A stretch of DNA of 64,000 bases from assembly GCF_007833355.1 (NCBI RefSeq), contig NZ_CP020914.1, forward strand, positions 1,846,047-1,910,046, in the 5' to 3' direction. The DNA comes from Denitratisoma sp. DHT3. GTDB lineage: Bacteria > Pseudomonadota > Gammaproteobacteria > Burkholderiales > Rhodocyclaceae. A program made the position numbers and the translations under genes. The notes below the pieces were generated by a model. That model did no database searches. It saw nothing but the letters and a program-made list of their open reading frames with translations, and was not told the origin of the DNA. Shown piece after piece: positions 53,931 to 61,765 of this stretch; positions within the stretch are counted from its first letter, which is position 1; each line of letters opens with the position of its first letter.

Positions 53931-54172
53931 CAACGCCGCCCCTCGGCAACGAGTTGGGCGATATCGAAACTCTCCACCCGATTGACGTGCCGAAATTCGC
54001 GCAAGGCGTCGATCGCCTGCCGCACATCGGCACGGGCAGCATCGCCTTGTGGAGGCCGAATCTCGGCCAGCGGCTTGCCACGCCGGGTCAGCACCACCAC
54101 CTCGCCTTCGGCCGCCGCCTGCGCCAACTGGCCGAGACTGGCTTTGGCTTCGAATAATCCGATCGTGATCAT
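53930..54172 (-). CDS. Phd/YefM-type antitoxin
   Basis: The 80-residue antitoxin has the Phd fold signature: MITIGLFEAKASLGQLAQAA, AEGEVVVLTRRGKPLAEIRP, then an acidic and basic helical tail for toxin binding. It precedes and overlaps the PIN toxin gene. In-frame sequence upstream of the ATG is dispersed repeat and is not part of the gene. Confidence 0.88.
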   Translation of the reverse strand: MITIGLFEAKASLGQLAQAAAEGEVVVLTRRGKPLAEIRPPQGDAARADVRQAIDALREFRHVNRVESFDIAQLVAEGRR

Positions 54173-54175
54173 AAT

Positions 54176-54194
54176 GAACAGTCCTGTTGAACAG
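54176..54194 (-). promoter_or_regulatory. Operator candidate upstream of the Phd-type gene
   Basis: A palindrome CTGTTGAACAG (54184-54194) and a half-site GAACAG (54176-54181) lie immediately before the antitoxin ATG. Phd-type antitoxins autoregulate through short palindromes at this position. Confidence 0.45.
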
Positions 54195-54204
54195 TATCGT
54201 AAGT

Positions 54205-54366
54205 TTAGCGTGAAAATCGAGTTTCTCCGCCGGGCCGCCTTTCCCACGATGGCCACGATGGGAAAAAGCGGCACGCGGCACCAGCCGCAACCTATCGGTG
54301 CCGCAACGAAGCATCCCCAAACATCCGAGCATAGCGAGCCATATCGAACCCCTCGAAGGGGGAGAA
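54205..54366 (+). repeat. Long-form dispersed repeat between the toxin-antitoxin pair and prfB
   Basis: TTAGCGTGAAAATCGAGTTT, CTCCGCCGGGCCGCC, GGAAAAAGCGGCACGCGGCA, CAACCTATCGGTGCCGCAAC, CCCCAAACATCCGAGCATAG and CGAGCCATATCGAACCCCTC, with a G-rich end. It is one of the most complete copies. A TATAAT -10 for prfB lies 18 bp beyond it (54384-54389). Confidence 0.78.
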
Positions 54367-54424
54367 CCCGAAACCGCCCCGCGTATAATTGCGCTCCTTT
54401 TTAGCCACAGCCGGAAACACCGCC

Positions 54425-55529
54425 ATGGAAGCCGAACGCCTGAACCAGATCGCCAACCGCATTGCCGACCTCAGCCAGCGGGACAATGAACTTCGGAGGT
54501 ATCTTTGACTTCGACGTCAAAGCCGAAAAACTCGCCGAACTGAACCGGGAACTGGAAGACCCGGCGATCTGGAACGACGCCGACCGGGCCCAGGCGCTCG
54601 GACGGGAGAAGAAATCCCTGGAAAACGTGGTGCTGGCGCTCGAATCCGTGGCCCAGCGGCTGAAGGACGGCGACGAACTGTTCGCGATGGCGCGCGAGGA
54701 AGGCGACGAGGACACCGTCGCCGCCGTGGAAGCCGATCTCGACGCGGTGGAGAAGGAAGTCGCCGGCCTCGAATTCCGCCGCATGTTCAACAACCCGGCG
54801 GACCCCAACAACTGCTTCATCGACATCCAGGCCGGCGCCGGCGGCACCGAAGCCTGCGACTGGGCCAGCATGCTGCTGCGCCAGTACCTGAAATACTGCG
54901 AGAAGAAGGGTTTCAAGGCCGAACTGCTGGAACAGACCGACGGCGACGTGGCCGGCATCCGCAGCGCCTCGCTGAAGGTGGAAGGCGAATACGCCTACGG
55001 CCTCTTGCGCACCGAGACCGGCGTCCACCGCCTGGTCAGGAAGAGCCCCTTCGACTCCTCGGGCGGCCGCCACACCAGCTTCGCCAGCCTCTACGTGTAC
55101 CCCGAGATCGACGACTCGATCGAGGTGGAGATCAACCCGGCCGACCTGCGTATCGACACTTTCCGCGCCTCCGGCGCCGGCGGCCAGCACATCAACAAGA
55201 CCGACTCGGCGATCCGCATCACCCACGCCCCGACCGGCATCGTCGTGCAGTGCCAGAACGACCGCTCGCAGCACCGCAACAAGGCCGAGGCCATGGCCAT
55301 GCTGAAGTCGCGCCTGTACGAACTGGAACTGCGCAAGCGCCAGGCCGAGGCCGACAAGCTGGAAGCCAGCAAGACCGACGTGGGCTGGGGCCACCAGATC
55401 AGAAGCTACGTGCTGGACCAGAGCCGCATCAAGGACCTGCGCACCAACGTCGAAATCTCCAACACCCAGAAAGTGCTGGACGGTGACCTGGACCCCTTCA
55501 TCGAGGCCAGCCTGAAGCAGGGCGTTTGA
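54425..55529 (+). CDS. prfB: Peptide chain release factor 2, programmed +1 frameshift
   Basis: RF2 recognises UGA and UAA stops and triggers peptide release. The first frame (54425-54508) encodes 27 residues ([20 protein letters not shown] then NELRRYL) and stops at an in-frame TGA. The main frame resumes at GAC 54507, giving about 367 residues in all. The main frame has [15 protein letters not shown] with the stop-codon-reading SPF and the catalytic GGQ in [19 protein letters not shown]. An apparent start at 54462 in the second frame is an artefact. The gene has its own likely -10 and is preceded by a repeat. Confidence 0.96.
54491..54509 (+). promoter_or_regulatory. prfB: prfB autoregulatory frameshift site
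   Basis: CTTCGGAGGTATCTTTGAC holds an internal Shine-Dalgarno-like GGAGG three bases before CTT TGA C. When RF2 is scarce the ribosome slips +1 on CUU and avoids the UGA at 54506-54508. The layout matches the E. coli site. Confidence 0.93.
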
Positions 55530-55589
55530 GAATCACAGGAAACAAGGGATGCGTTTACTTGATAGACTGAGCCGAGAGGAGATTCGTCC

Positions 55590-55838
55590 ATGGCAAGCAT
55601 TACATTCGACACCCTCAAATACGCGGAGCGACTGAAAGCAGCCGGTACCACGGAGAATCAGGCTAAGGCGAAAGCCAAAGCCCTGGCCGGCGCTTTCTCC
55701 GAAGCCATGGAGGCTCAGTTGGCGACCAAGACCGACATTTACCGTGTCGAGCGGGAATTGGTCGTACTCAAATGGATGACCGGCATCGTCTTGGGCGGAA
55801 TCATTGCCCTGATCATGAAGACATTTTTCCCTGCATAA
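55590..55838 (+). CDS. DUF1640-like coiled-coil membrane protein, copy 1
   Basis: The 82-residue protein has ITFDTLKYAERLKAAGTTEN, an Ala/Lys coiled coil, ATKTDIYRVERELVVLKWM, and a C-terminal transmembrane helix (TGIVLGGIIALIMKTFF). The layout resembles DUF1640/CCDC90-like proteins. A paralogue lies at 57116-57358 on the other strand. Function is unknown. Confidence 0.75.
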   Translation: MASITFDTLKYAERLKAAGTTENQAKAKAKALAGAFSEAMEAQLATKTDIYRVERELVVLKWMTGIVLGGIIALIMKTFFPA

Positions 55839-55868
55839 ACCAGCCCTTCTCTCTGAGAGGTACCCATC

Positions 55869-56060
55869 ATGGACGTATCGGCAATCGCTTCCCTCGCCAC
55901 CGAAATGGCGACCACCCGCACCGAGCAGGCCGCGCAGATCGCGGTGCTCAAGAAAGCCATGGAAATGCAGGGCCAGGGTGCCATCCAGTTGCTGACCGCA
56001 GCGACCCAGAGCTACAACAACCCGCCCAACCTGGGCAACAGCGTCGACGTCTTTGCCTGA
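55869..56060 (+). CDS. yjfB: YjfB family protein (putative motility protein)
   Basis: This 63-residue protein (MDVSAIASLATEMATTRTEQ...) matches YjfB, a small family annotated as putative motility proteins. The C-terminus is NPPNLGNSVDVFA and stop. A second copy of that terminus is found 750 bp downstream (56808-56849) beyond the inserted cassette. The stop overlaps a TTG in frame with the next small gene. Confidence 0.82.
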   Translation: MDVSAIASLATEMATTRTEQAAQIAVLKKAMEMQGQGAIQLLTAATQSYNNPPNLGNSVDVFA

Positions 56061-56073
56061 AAGGCAGGCCCCC

Positions 56074-56301
56074 GTGCGCATCGTCGGTCATCGTAAACAA
56101 CGGCCCATCACTTTCTCGGCATCTGCGAGCCTGCTATTGGAAGGGGCGCGCTTCAATGATGAAATTCATCGGCTGCCCACAGGTGGTACGACTTTCATTC
56201 CCAAGGGGGTTTATCGATTCATGACCCTCAAGGATGCCAACCATCACCAAGCAGATTGCCTGGCCAAGGGCATGGCAACAAAAGCGCTAGAACGCCCCTG
56301 A
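56074..56301 (+). CDS. Small cassette protein, copy 2
   Basis: The 75-residue paralogue of 40245-40487 shares RPITFSASASLLLEGARFND, EIHRLPTGGTTFIPKGVYRF and DCLAKGMATKALER. The GTG at 56074 aligns with the ATG of copy 1 (VRIVGHRKQRPI against MRTVGQRKERPI). The TGA overlaps the ATG of the nucleotidyltransferase gene (TGATG at 56299-56303). It starts 13 bp after the yjfB stop. Confidence 0.75.
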   Translation: MRIVGHRKQRPITFSASASLLLEGARFNDEIHRLPTGGTTFIPKGVYRFMTLKDANHHQADCLAKGMATKALERP

Positions 56302-56789
56302 TGGAAGAGTACAGTCGGCCGGCCACCCTGGAAGACCTGAAGGCGTTGGTTCGATCACTCAATCAGGAACATGCGGATTATCTGCTGATTGGCGGCTACG
56401 CTTTATTCGCCCACGGCTATCACAGGGCGACCACTGATATTGATATTCTGGTACCCCCAACCCAGGCAGCAGGACTAAAAATCCGGCAAGCGCTGATGGT
56501 GCTTCCTGACCAAGCGGCGAAAGATATCGATCCGACCTGGTTCGAGGAAGGTGAAAATATCCGGGTGGCAGATGCCTTTGTGGTCGACCTCATGCTCAAT
56601 GCCTGCGGAGAAACCTACGAGACCCTGAGCCAGTTCGCTGAAACCATTGACCTGGACGGTCTCCCAGTCCGCACCGTCAATTTGGAAGGTTTGCTGCGGA
56701 CAAAACAAACCATGCGGGACAAGGATGTGGCAGACCGCATCGTCTTGGAACGGGCACTAGAAGCGATCCAGCATCTCAGGCGGTCATAG
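56301..56789 (+). CDS. Nucleotidyltransferase-fold protein, cassette copy 2
   Basis: The 162-residue protein has the same GG...DxD core (LLIGGYALFAHGYHRATTD then IDILVP) and C-terminal LEGLLRTKQTMRDKDVADR as copy 1. The two are clearly paralogous over their full length, with near-identity around the active site and at NACGETY. GC content is below that of the surrounding genes, suggesting horizontal gain. A toxin-type nucleotidyltransferase is plausible but unproven. Confidence 0.82.
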   Translation: MEEYSRPATLEDLKALVRSLNQEHADYLLIGGYALFAHGYHRATTDIDILVPPTQAAGLKIRQALMVLPDQAAKDIDPTWFEEGENIRVADAFVVDLMLNACGETYETLSQFAETIDLDGLPVRTVNLEGLLRTKQTMRDKDVADRIVLERALEAIQHLRRS

Positions 56790-56807
56790 ACACAAGCAAG
56801 CCCCGGC

Positions 56808-56849
56808 AACCCGCCCCACCTCGGCAACGGCATCGATGTCTTTGCCTGA
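56808..56849 (+). pseudogene. Displaced 3' end of yjfB
   Basis: Forty-two bases encode NPPHLGNGIDVFA and stop, matching the C-terminus of YjfB at 56060 (NPPNLGNSVDVFA) with synonymous and conservative changes. There is no start. It lies 18 bp after the nucleotidyltransferase stop and marks the right boundary of the inserted cassette. Confidence 0.75.
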
Positions 56850-56964
56850 CGGCCATGGCAAGCAAGCGATGGACGAAATATCGGAAGCCTTAATGAGGAC
56901 AGGGGCCTTGTTGATTCAGCCCAATAAAGAAACCACGTCATTATTCCGGGGCGGGAAGTTAGGC

Positions 56965-57032
56965 CTGAACCCGGAATCCAGGGTCGTTGCGGACTGAACC
57001 ACTGGACCCCGGATCAGGTCCGGGGTGACAAC
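56965..57032. repeat. Palindromic CCGGG-rich intergenic repeat
   Basis: CTGAACCCGGAATCCAGGGT followed by CCCCGGATCAGGTCCGGGGT forms inverted CCCCGG/CCGGGG pairs. It resembles the CCCGGATCAAGTCCGGGATGAC-like repeats known from many alphaproteobacterial and betaproteobacterial genomes. The rest of the 56850-57115 gap shows no gene. Confidence 0.55.
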
Positions 57033-57115
57033 TCAATATATATTGGGGCCGGATCAATAGCTGCCCCCGCTTAACAGTCCCAACGAACCGGGGGAAGTTG
57101 TGATTGACTCGCAGC

Positions 57116-57358
57116 CTACAAAAACTGTTTGGCGAAGTTGGTGATAGCCAATGCGATGAGCACCCCCATCATCCACTTGAGAACAGCAAGTTCGGCCTTG
57201 AGTTCGGCAATGTCGGATTTCGTCGCCAGCGTCGTATCCAAGGCTTCAGCCAGCGCGTCTTTTTGCGCTTCGGCAATGGCGCCAGCCTGCTCACGCGTCA
57301 GCCCGGCTTTTTCAAGCCGTTCGGCAAACTTGAGGGTGTCGAAGGTTACGGCGCTCAT
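57116..57358 (-). CDS. DUF1640-like coiled-coil membrane protein, copy 2
   Basis: The 80-residue paralogue of 55590-55838 has VTFDTLKFAERLEKAGLTRE, LATKSDIAELKAELAVLKWM and a C-terminal helix GVLIALAITNFAKQFL. Its orientation is opposite to copy 1. The start is the ATG at 57358 (MSAVTFDTL); the open frame upstream is not conserved. Confidence 0.75.
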   Translation of the reverse strand: MSAVTFDTLKFAERLEKAGLTREQAGAIAEAQKDALAEALDTTLATKSDIAELKAELAVLKWMMGVLIALAITNFAKQFL

Positions 57359-57447
57359 GGCTTGCGAGCATAGCCGAACCTCGACGCAAAGGCAAACCGC
57401 GACAACCACTGGCTATGTTCGATAGCCAGGTTCTGCACGCTGGCAGC

Positions 57448-57532
57448 CATCAAGTCCGCCACACCAGCGAAGGACCGTCTCCCCGGGCATGGTCCGGGGT
57501 CGGCGTCCGGCGAACCCGCCACACCGGCGAAA
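57448..57532. repeat. Direct repeats CGCCACACC(A/G)GCGAA
   Basis: Two copies of CCGCCACACCRGCGAA lie about 58 bp apart with a GGGCATGGTCCGGGGTCGGC stretch between them. This resembles common CACACCGGCGAAGG-type intergenic repeats. No gene is seen in 57359-57591. Confidence 0.45.
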
Positions 57533-57591
57533 GGGGGGGTTCCGTCTGTGGATTTATTTCACTGCCGCCACCGAGGGAAAAGGGGCCCAGC

Positions 57592-58008
57592 TCACTGCCG
57601 CAACTGCGTTGCAGGAAAGATGCTGCCGGCGGTCAGGTCGCCGCGGACCACATAGGGATAGACCAGGGAAGCATCAGACGCCCCCAGAAACAAGGTGCGG
57701 ACATAGTCGATCACCTCGGCGCGGATTTGCCGCACCGCCGGCGAAAACAGCCAGGCCTGCAAAACCTGCCGGTCGGCCGTGTTCCAGTCGGCCGCATAGG
57801 TTGTCCAATCCGCCGCCACATAACCGGCGAAATACGGGCTGCCGTCGTCCTGGCGGAAATGCACCGCATCCAGCACGTACAGCAGATCGTCCGGCCCGTT
57901 CAAGCCGGCGATGATCTCACGCGCGACACGGACATCGAGACGATCGAGATAACCATGGAAACGATCGAGCGAAAATTCGATGCGACGTCCGCTGGGCAGG
58001 GTGGGCAT
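57592..58008 (-). CDS. Hypothetical protein, unrecognised
   Basis: The 138-residue protein (MPTLPSGRRIEFSLDRFHGY..., then LDAVHFRQDDGSPYFAGYVA, AADWTTYAADWNTADRQVLQ, AWLFSPAVRQIRAEVIDYVR) shows no family I recognise. It is rich in Asp, Trp and Tyr and has no signal peptide or membrane helix. GGAG lies 6 nt before the ATG at 58008; an earlier ATG at 58020 contains that GGAG and is less likely. The coding-like composition and good ribosome-binding site make it a probable real gene. It lies downstream of, and cooriented with, the flagellin-flaG unit but beyond a terminator. Confidence 0.6.
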   Translation of the reverse strand: MPTLPSGRRIEFSLDRFHGYLDRLDVRVAREIIAGLNGPDDLLYVLDAVHFRQDDGSPYFAGYVAADWTTYAADWNTADRQVLQAWLFSPAVRQIRAEVIDYVRTLFLGASDASLVYPYVVRGDLTAGSIFPATQLRQ

Positions 58009-58114
58009 GTTTTTCTCCATTCATGAGTCGATGCCTCTGCCCTGCGATAATCGTGCCAGGAGGAAAAACGGGAGACATTGCCCCATAACACCAGACGCCC
58101 CTTTTCCCCAACGC

Positions 58115-58150
58115 AAAAAGCCCACCCGCCCCGGCGAAGGGGTGGGCAGG
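58115..58150 (-). terminator. Terminator of the flagellin-flaG transcript
   Basis: On the minus strand GCCCACCCC-TTCGCCGG-GGCGGGTGGGC is followed by TTTTTGCG. The stem is GC-rich and lies about 25-60 bp after the flaG stop. Confidence 0.82.
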
Positions 58151-58173
58151 CGCTTGCGTGAAGGTACGGTGTC

Positions 58174-58542
58174 CTAGGCTTCTTGCCGTAACAGCGCGCC
58201 TTGCAGCTTGTCGAGCGAACGGGCGAGTTCCAGCATTTCCTCGGAAGGAATCTGGCGGATCATCTCGCCGGTCTGCGCGTCCGAGACCTTGACGATGGTC
58301 TTGCCGCTTTCATCGTCGATCGAGAACGACAGGCTGTTGGGCGCCTTGGCCTCGACCAGTTGCTTCATCGCCGCCAGGGCTTTTTGCAACTGCTCGGGCT
58401 TGGACTGCTGCTGCGGCTGAGACTCGGACACGACCGCCGGCGCCTTGACGGCCGCGGCCGGCGCGCCGCCCGGTGCAACGGGGGCGGCCGGCAACGACGC
58501 GACATTGGCGCCGCCGGGGCTGCTGATCGTGTTGAGTGCCAT
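58174..58542 (-). CDS. flaG: FlaG family flagellar protein
   Basis: The 122-residue protein has a Pro/Ala/Gln-rich N-terminal half and the conserved FlaG C-terminal domain: LSFSIDDESGKTIVKVSDAQ, TGEMIRQIPSEEMLELARSL. FlaG influences filament length. It lies 80 bp downstream of the minus-strand flagellin gene and is probably cotranscribed with it. Confidence 0.9.
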   Translation of the reverse strand: MALNTISSPGGANVASLPAAPVAPGGAPAAAVKAPAVVSESQPQQQSKPEQLQKALAAMKQLVEAKAPNSLSFSIDDESGKTIVKVSDAQTGEMIRQIPSEEMLELARSLDKLQGALLRQEA

Positions 58543-58622
58543 GGCTTATCTCCTTGCCTGAACGGGCGACGGGCCCCCTGCTGCGGAACCCGTCGCCCTG
58601 CGCTTACCTTTGGCTACGACCA

Positions 58623-61292
58623 TCAACCGCGCAGCAGCGTCAGCACCTGATTGGGCAGGGCGTTGGCCTGGGCCAGCATCGCCACGCCGGCCTGCTGCAG
58701 AATCTGGGCGCGGGTCATGTTGGCGGTTTCCTGGGCGAAGTCGGCATCCTGAATCCGCGAACGGGCGGCGGAAATGTTTTCGGCCGAGGTCGTCAGGTTG
58801 GCCACCGTCGAGGCGAAGCGGTTCTGGATGGCGCCCAGGTCGGCACGAATGGTGTTCACCTGCGCCAGCGCCGAATCGATCACGCTGACCGCGTCCTGCG
58901 CGCCCGTAGCGGTGCTGATATCCACGCTGGAAAGCTTGGTCAGGCTGCTGGTGGTCGCCTGGTTGGCGGAAGCATTGAAAATGCCGCCGATGCTGCTGGA
59001 CATGTTGGAGCTCACCGCGAAGGCGCCGGAGCCCATTTCCAGCGTCACCTTGCCGGACACCACGGTGGAGTCGAGCTGGGCGCTCTTGGTCACCGTGCCG
59101 CCGTCTCTCAGCGTGATCGCCGAGCCGCTCATGCCGGTGACGGTCATGCTCTGCACCTTGGCCGTCGAGCCGGCGCCCAGATCGGTGACCGCGGCGGAAT
59201 GCCGGAAATCCTCGATCTTGATGTCGTAGCCTTCGCTGCTGACCAGCTTCAGGCTGCCCGCGCCGGTGACTTCGGCGGAGATGCCGGTGCTGTTGGTGCG
59301 TTGATTGATCGCCGTGGCCAGGCTGGCGAGGCTGGTGGTGGTCACCGAAGCGTTGATCGCCACGGCATCGCCATTCTTGCCATAAAGGTTGAAGGACACC
59401 GTGCCATCGGTGGAAAGACCGGCCAAACTGGCCTCCGAGCGCGCCGTGGCGGTGATGCCGGTGGTGGCGGAAGCCGCATTCACCAAGCCGGCGATATCCT
59501 TGGCGGTCGCGTTGGCGGCGACATCGAGCGTTTGCGTGGTGCTGCCGGTGAGGGTCATCTTCTGGGCATTCACGCCATTACCTTCCGAGATGCCGGTGGA
59601 GGCGGTGCCGACATCCAGCATCAGATCGGTGGCATTCGCCGCACCCGACTTGAATTCGGCGGCGTTGGTGACGAACTGAAGCTGGTAGCCGCTGTCGGCA
59701 GCCATCCTCACCTGACCGCGAACGGATGTGGAATCGTTGCCCGCCTCAACTAGACTCTGAGTCGTCCCATCGAGACCAGAAACCATGTTGGTGGCAGTAA
59801 TGGCACCGGTCGCCGCAGTCACCGCCGATGACAAAGTGCCATTAGTCAGTGTGGCGGTCGCTACCGCGGTGCTGGCACCGCTGTTGGTGGCGACCCCGAT
59901 TGTCGTGCCAGCATTAGCAATGGCACTGATCGCCACTGTGGAGTTACCCGACGTGTCTGTTGTACCTGCAGTTCGTTTTACTTGAATGGCCGAGCCGTCA
60001 CCTCCCGTTTGGGTAAAGGTGTAACCGGCCTCGGCCAGACCAGCATCCGCTGAAAACGCCGCAAACATGGCGTTATTGGTCGTTGCGGCATCAGCGCCGA
60101 ATGTGAAACTGACCGCAGCGGCTCCGGTGAATGTGGCGGTAACAGTTTGACCCTGATCTGCCGCATTAACGGCGGTTGCGTTCAGCGCATAGTTGACCGT
60201 GTTGTTGGCGAGCGCAAAGGTTTCAATATTGATGTCCTTGCCGGAGGCGCTGGCGATTTGCAGCTTATTGGTGCTGGCAAAGTTGTCCAAACCTTCCAGG
60301 CTCAGGTCGCTGTCGCCGTTGGCGGTATTGATGGAGGCAATTTTCTCTGCCAGGGCGGTCTGGATGTTGGTACGCGTAGCGGCGTCATCTGCACCCACTG
60401 TGTAACTGACAGTAACGGCGGTATCGGCATCGACTGAGAGATCAAAACTGACGACATCGCCAGCATCCACGGTGTTTTTCGTGGCGTGGTTCAAAATGTC
60501 GCTAAAGTCGAGCTTCATCACGTTATAACCGCTGGCCTCGATGCCCGCTTCGGCATTGAGCGCGCTGGCGATATCCGCCGCGGTCGCGGTAGTGGCGATG
60601 GTGACATCCTTGGTGGCGCCAGTTGGATCGGTGATGCGGGCGGTAGTGCCCGTGGAGGCGTTGGCGGTGCGAGCCGTCGCAGCATCTGTGGTAGCCGCCG
60701 CGGAAATACCGAGCTTGTTGCCGTCCAGGGTGGTGGTCTTGGCGCTCTTGGCGGCGGAAGTGGCGGTGGTGATCTGGTTCGCGCCAAGCGTCTGGCTGGA
60801 CGCGCCGGTGATGGAGGCGCTGATGGTCTCACGGGCGTTGGCGCCAACCTGGAAAGTCTGGGCGCTGAAGCTGCCGTCGAGCAGCTTGAGGCCGTTGAAC
60901 GAGGTGGTGCTGGAGATGCGGTCCAACTCGGAAACCAGCTGATTGACTTCGGATTGCAGGGCCAGGCGGTCGGACGCGGAGTTGGTGGCGTTGGCGGACT
61001 GGATGGACAGTTCGCGCATCCGTTGCAGGATGTTGCCGGTTTCCTGCAGTGCGCCTTCGGCGGTCTGCGCCAGCGAGATGCCGTCGTTGGCGTTGCGCAC
61101 GGCCTGGTTGAGGCCGCGGATCTGCGAGGTCATGCGGTCGGCGATGGCCATGCCGGCGGCGTCGTCCTTCGCGCTGTTGATGCGCAGGCCCGAGGACAGG
61201 CGCTGCAGCGACTGCGACAGCGTGGACTGCGAGGTCGTCAGGTTGCGTTGCGCATTCAGCGAAGTGATGTTGGTATTGATGACTTGTGCCAT
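58623..61292 (-). CDS. fliC: Flagellin, long form (889 aa)
   Basis: Flagellin polymerises into the filament. The conserved N-terminal D0/D1 ([40 protein letters not shown]) and C-terminal D1/D0 ([40 protein letters not shown], with ILQQAG) bracket an expanded central region of about 600 residues. That region is rich in Ala, Thr and Ser and carries a flagellin hook-IN type motif ([36 protein letters not shown]). At 889 residues it is far longer than the ~270-500 of typical flagellins. GGAG lies before the ATG and a sigma-28 promoter about 95 bp upstream. Confidence 0.95.
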   Translation of the reverse strand: MAQVINTNITSLNAQRNLTTSQSTLSQSLQRLSSGLRINSAKDDAAGMAIADRMTSQIRGLNQAVRNANDGISLAQTAEGALQETGNILQRMRELSIQSANATNSASDRLALQSEVNQLVSELDRISSTTSFNGLKLLDGSFSAQTFQVGANARETISASITGASSQTLGANQITTATSAAKSAKTTTLDGNKLGISAAATTDAATARTANASTGTTARITDPTGATKDVTIATTATAADIASALNAEAGIEASGYNVMKLDFSDILNHATKNTVDAGDVVSFDLSVDADTAVTVSYTVGADDAATRTNIQTALAEKIASINTANGDSDLSLEGLDNFASTNKLQIASASGKDINIETFALANNTVNYALNATAVNAADQGQTVTATFTGAAAVSFTFGADAATTNNAMFAAFSADAGLAEAGYTFTQTGGDGSAIQVKRTAGTTDTSGNSTVAISAIANAGTTIGVATNSGASTAVATATLTNGTLSSAVTAATGAITATNMVSGLDGTTQSLVEAGNDSTSVRGQVRMAADSGYQLQFVTNAAEFKSGAANATDLMLDVGTASTGISEGNGVNAQKMTLTGSTTQTLDVAANATAKDIAGLVNAASATTGITATARSEASLAGLSTDGTVSFNLYGKNGDAVAINASVTTTSLASLATAINQRTNSTGISAEVTGAGSLKLVSSEGYDIKIEDFRHSAAVTDLGAGSTAKVQSMTVTGMSGSAITLRDGGTVTKSAQLDSTVVSGKVTLEMGSGAFAVSSNMSSSIGGIFNASANQATTSSLTKLSSVDISTATGAQDAVSVIDSALAQVNTIRADLGAIQNRFASTVANLTTSAENISAARSRIQDADFAQETANMTRAQILQQAGVAMLAQANALPNQVLTLLRG

Positions 61293-61388
61293 GACATTCT
61301 CCTTAGAGAGGGTTTTCCCCGTCGGACGCTTCGCAAGATGCTGACGCCGGCGCCGGTTTGGTTGCGGCGGTTGCCGCGCTCAGATGCT

Positions 61389-61415
61389 TTATCGGAGCTG
61401 CACGGGAAAACTTTA
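61389..61415 (-). promoter_or_regulatory. Sigma-28 (FliA) promoter of the minus-strand flagellin
   Basis: On the minus strand TAAAGTTT (61415-61408), 11 bp, then TCCGATAA (61396-61389) matches the FliA consensus TAAAGTTT-N11-GCCGATAA with one mismatch. It lies about 95 bp before the flagellin ATG. Confidence 0.85.
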
Positions 61416-61562
61416 GTGTGAAAGACAAGCTTTTCCGCCGGGTCGCCTGTCCCACGATTCCCACGATCGGGGAAAAGCGGCGCGCGACGCCGGCCGCAAG
61501 CCCTTGGCGGCGCCACGAAGCCGCCCCCGACATCCGAGCGCAGCGAGCCGGCTCGCCCCCGG
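61411..61562 (+). repeat. Long-form dispersed repeat between the flagellin genes
   Basis: TTTAGTGTGAAAGACAAGCT, TTTCCGCCGGGTCGCC, GGGGAAAAGCGGCGCGCGAC, GCCGCAAGCCCTTGGCGGCG and CCGACATCCGAGCGCAGCGA. It is more diverged than other copies in the middle. Its left end coincides with the -35 element of the sigma-28 promoter. The rest of the 473 bp divergent region holds the two promoters and no gene. Confidence 0.68.
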
Positions 61563-61658
61563 CAAGCCTTGCCGATCCGCGGCGAATACTTGCCGGAGCG
61601 GCGGCAAATGGAATGGAATAGCGGGTATTTCCCCCTTCTTTTCCCCACCAAGACCCGC

Positions 61659-61674
61659 TGGCACGGTAGCTGCT
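61659..61674 (+). promoter_or_regulatory. Sigma-54 promoter candidate for the plus-strand flagellin
   Basis: TGGCACGGTAGCTGCT matches the RpoN -24/-12 consensus (GG and GC spaced by ten bases, GGCAC and TGCT), about 92 bp upstream of the ATG at 61766. No comparable sigma-28 site was seen on this strand. Confidence 0.6.
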
Positions 61675-61765
61675 AATCGACACTCGAGAAGAAAACTTGA
61701 GCCCGCTTTCGTTTCGGTGCGCGGGATTGATCGATACACAGCAGCAGGACGACAAGGAGAGCCTC

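Noticed and set aside
54462..54506. prfB start at 54462 in the second frame
   Set aside because: The first 27 codons lie in the other frame starting at ATG 54425 and join by the programmed +1 shift.
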